From JAXGPL01 sp040766985 (lineage in GTDB: Bacteria > Bacillota > Sulfobacillia > JAUYEG01): 63,823 nt of DNA. Of the stretch, positions 62,131-63,823 are shown one piece after another (positions within the stretch are counted from its first letter, which is position 1; each line of letters starts with the position of its first letter). A program made the translations under genes and the position numbers. The stretch is taken from contig JAXGPL010000015.1 of NCBI GenBank assembly GCA_040766985.1, positions 1-63,823 on the forward strand, read 5' to 3'. The notes below the pieces were generated by a model, which was not told where the DNA came from, did not search any database, and saw nothing but the letters and a program-made list of their open reading frames with translations.

Positions 62131-63795
62131 TTGGCCCTCGATCTGAAGTTCGACCACTTCTACCAGTACGCCGAGATCAAGTCGTACCTGGAGCAGGCAG
62201 TGCGGGATTATCCCAAGCTGTGCTCGCTGAGTGCCATCGGCAAGAGCTATGAAGGCCGCGACATCTGGTGCCTGACCGTCACGAACAGCGCCACAGGCCC
62301 TGCCGAAGACAAGCCGGCCATGTACATTGACGGCAACATCCGCACCGGCGAGGTCACGGGTTCACACGTCTGCTACACCATCCGCCACCTGCTGGGCGGG
62401 TACGGCGCGGATGGCGAGGTCACCAAGCTGCTGGACACTCGTGCGTTCTACATCATCCCGCGGATCAACCCGGACGGCGCCGAGTTGTACCTGACCACGC
62501 CGACGATGTTGCGTTCGTCGGTCCGGCCCTATCCAGAGGAGGAAGAGAAGGACGGGCTGCGTGCCGAGGACGTCAACGGCGACGGTATGATCCTGCAGAT
62601 GCGGGTTGAGGATGCCAACGGTCCGTGGAAGGTTTCCGAGAACGATCCCCGCCTGATGATCCTGCGCAACCCGGATGACGAAGAGGGGACGTTCTACCGC
62701 ATCTATCCCGAAGGCAAGATCTACGGTGAGCCGGGCGTGCCGCTGGAGGTCGCGCCGACCAAATACGGCCTGGACATCAACCGTAACTTCCCAGCTAACT
62801 GGACGCTGGGGCAGTCGGGCGCAGGGCCGTATCCTCTTTCCGAACCGGAAACCCGTTCGATGGCCGAGTTCATCCTCGCGCATCCGAACATCGGCGCAAT
62901 CCAGGCCTACCACACGACGGGCGGCGTTATTTACCGGGCCTTCTGCAACAAGGGCGACGACAAGATGATCCCGGCCGACCTGCGCTTGTTCAAGCTGATT
63001 GGGCTGCGCGGTGAGGAAATTACCAGCTACAAGTGCATGCCGGCATCGCATGGCGATATGGCTGCCACGCGCGCAGGCATCTTCATCGACTGGGTCTACG
63101 AGCATCGCGGCATCATCGGCTACACGACCGAACTCTGGGACATGATGGGCCGGGCCGGGGCCGACAAGAAGAAAGAGATGCGCGACAAGACCCCCAAGGA
63201 CATCGAGGATGACCAGCTCAAGCTGTTGGCGTGGCAGGACGAGGCCCTGGAGGGCAAGGGTTTCGTCAACTGGACGCCGTTTGACCACCCGCAACTCGGC
63301 AAGGTCGAGATCGGCGGTTGGGTGCCCAAGACCGTTCGCCAGAACGCGCCTCCCGGCAAGTTCCTCGAGGAGGAGTGCGAGAAGAACTGCAAGTTCACCA
63401 TGAAACACGCGCTGACCACCCCGCTGGTGCGGGTTGCGGAAACCAAGGGGGAGCGGGTCGGGGACGGGGTCTACAGGTTGACTGCGGTCGTGCGCAATCT
63501 CGGCTACCTGGCGACCAACCTCACGGCGCAGGCCAAGAAGGTCGGAGTTGCCAAACCAGTGGAGGTTGTCGTCTGTCTGCCGGAGGGCGGCGAGTTTGTG
63601 CTAGGCAAAGAGAAGACCGAGGTCGGCGACCTCGAAGGCCGGTCGGCGGCCACGTTCAGCCCGTGGGGCATTGGCGGCGGTCCAAAGCAGGAGAAGCAGC
63701 TGGAGTGGGTTGTCAAGGCCAAGGCCGGAAGCACCGTCACGCTGACGGCAGGGTGCCCGACGGGCGGCAAGCATAAGGTGGATGTGAAGCTCTAG
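62131..63795 (+). CDS. M14-family carboxypeptidase paralog, zinc-ligand His replaced by Arg
   Basis: 554 residues from a TTG at 62131 with AAAGGAGG 7 nt upstream. Same architecture as 52801-54505: M14 domain (about 1-370) then a beta-rich domain ('FVNWTPFDHPQLGKVEIGGW'). 'LDINRNFPANW', 'QAYHTTGGVIYR' (third zinc His) and 'YTTELWDMMG' (catalytic Glu) are present. The first zinc motif reads 'DGNIRTGEVTG', so the HxxE His is Arg (codon CGC instead of CAC). If real, the enzyme would lack a normal zinc site and be inactive or altered. The reading frame is complete and ends 28 nt before the window edge. Confidence 0.85.
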   Translation: MALDLKFDHFYQYAEIKSYLEQAVRDYPKLCSLSAIGKSYEGRDIWCLTVTNSATGPAEDKPAMYIDGNIRTGEVTGSHVCYTIRHLLGGYGADGEVTKLLDTRAFYIIPRINPDGAELYLTTPTMLRSSVRPYPEEEEKDGLRAEDVNGDGMILQMRVEDANGPWKVSENDPRLMILRNPDDEEGTFYRIYPEGKIYGEPGVPLEVAPTKYGLDINRNFPANWTLGQSGAGPYPLSEPETRSMAEFILAHPNIGAIQAYHTTGGVIYRAFCNKGDDKMIPADLRLFKLIGLRGEEITSYKCMPASHGDMAATRAGIFIDWVYEHRGIIGYTTELWDMMGRAGADKKKEMRDKTPKDIEDDQLKLLAWQDEALEGKGFVNWTPFDHPQLGKVEIGGWVPKTVRQNAPPGKFLEEECEKNCKFTMKHALTTPLVRVAETKGERVGDGVYRLTAVVRNLGYLATNLTAQAKKVGVAKPVEVVVCLPEGGEFVLGKEKTEVGDLEGRSAATFSPWGIGGGPKQEKQLEWVVKAKAGSTVTLTAGCPTGGKHKVDVKL

Positions 63796-63823
63796 GAGCC
63801 TGTCTCCGAATTCAGCCGAGTGA

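Noticed and set aside
1..63823. tRNA, rRNA, transposase, integrase or prophage genes
   Set aside because: Looked for on both strands; no cloverleaf, rRNA core or mobile-element protein motif was recognised.

Overview
The window looks like a chromosomal segment from a high-GC member of the Bacillota, probably a spore former. Evidence: sortase-anchored surface proteins, a copper-amine-oxidase-type stalk domain, a spore-photoproduct-lyase-like radical SAM enzyme, DUF6512, DUF4342 and YbjN proteins, strong AAGGAGG ribosome binding sites and many TTG or GTG starts. No genus can be assigned. No rRNA, tRNA, CRISPR array, transposase or phage gene was seen.

Region 1 (1-19.4 kb) is a surface-protein locus. 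Eight genes encode LPxTG-type wall-anchored proteins: 70-1143, 1353-4552, 4769-6445, 6799-8781, 9008-10942, 11146-12615, 12797-14117 and 17676-19400. They are built from shuffled modules: signal peptide, glycine-rich or InlB-B-like repeats, one or two Cna-B-like domains, a proline linker, and LPKTG/LPTTG/LPSTG plus a membrane tail. Most end in a strong hairpin terminator, and several share an upstream element at a fixed distance from a -10-like box. Two HD-GYP (cyclic-di-GMP phosphodiesterase-type) genes and a small membrane-anchored Cna-B-like protein lie inside the locus. No sortase is present.

Region 2 (19.5-33.7 kb) holds a 1257-residue secreted fibronectin-III/stalk protein, an AbgB-like amidohydrolase, a YbjN protein, a lipoprotein, a SplB-like enzyme, an MscL-like channel, a PQQ-type sugar dehydrogenase-like protein, an MlrC-family protein and small hypotheticals. 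Region 3 (33.6-46 kb) holds DUF4342, MFS transporters, an S9 peptidase, a creatininase/M20 peptidase pair, rsgA preceded by a small peptide-terminator unit, and a permease-ArsR-thioredoxin-like cassette. Region 4 (46-63.8 kb) holds a DHA2 MFS pump, purB-purC, DUF6941, a cyclic amidohydrolase, a HipA-like kinase, two M14 carboxypeptidase paralogs, an Fsr-like MFS pump, a DUF134-mrp-NifX-SDR operon, an unrecognised 428-residue protein and a GNAT acetyltransferase. Hydrolases acting on peptides, amides or cyclic amides are unusually common, which suggests scavenging of nitrogen compounds.

Two window-wide signals matter. First, at least 17 reading-frame breaks occur in eight otherwise intact genes, and nearly all are repaired by adding or removing one base in a short homopolymer. 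This points to sequencing error more than decay. Second, the heptamer GGAAACC/GGTTTCC occurs about 60 times by hand count against roughly 8 expected from composition.
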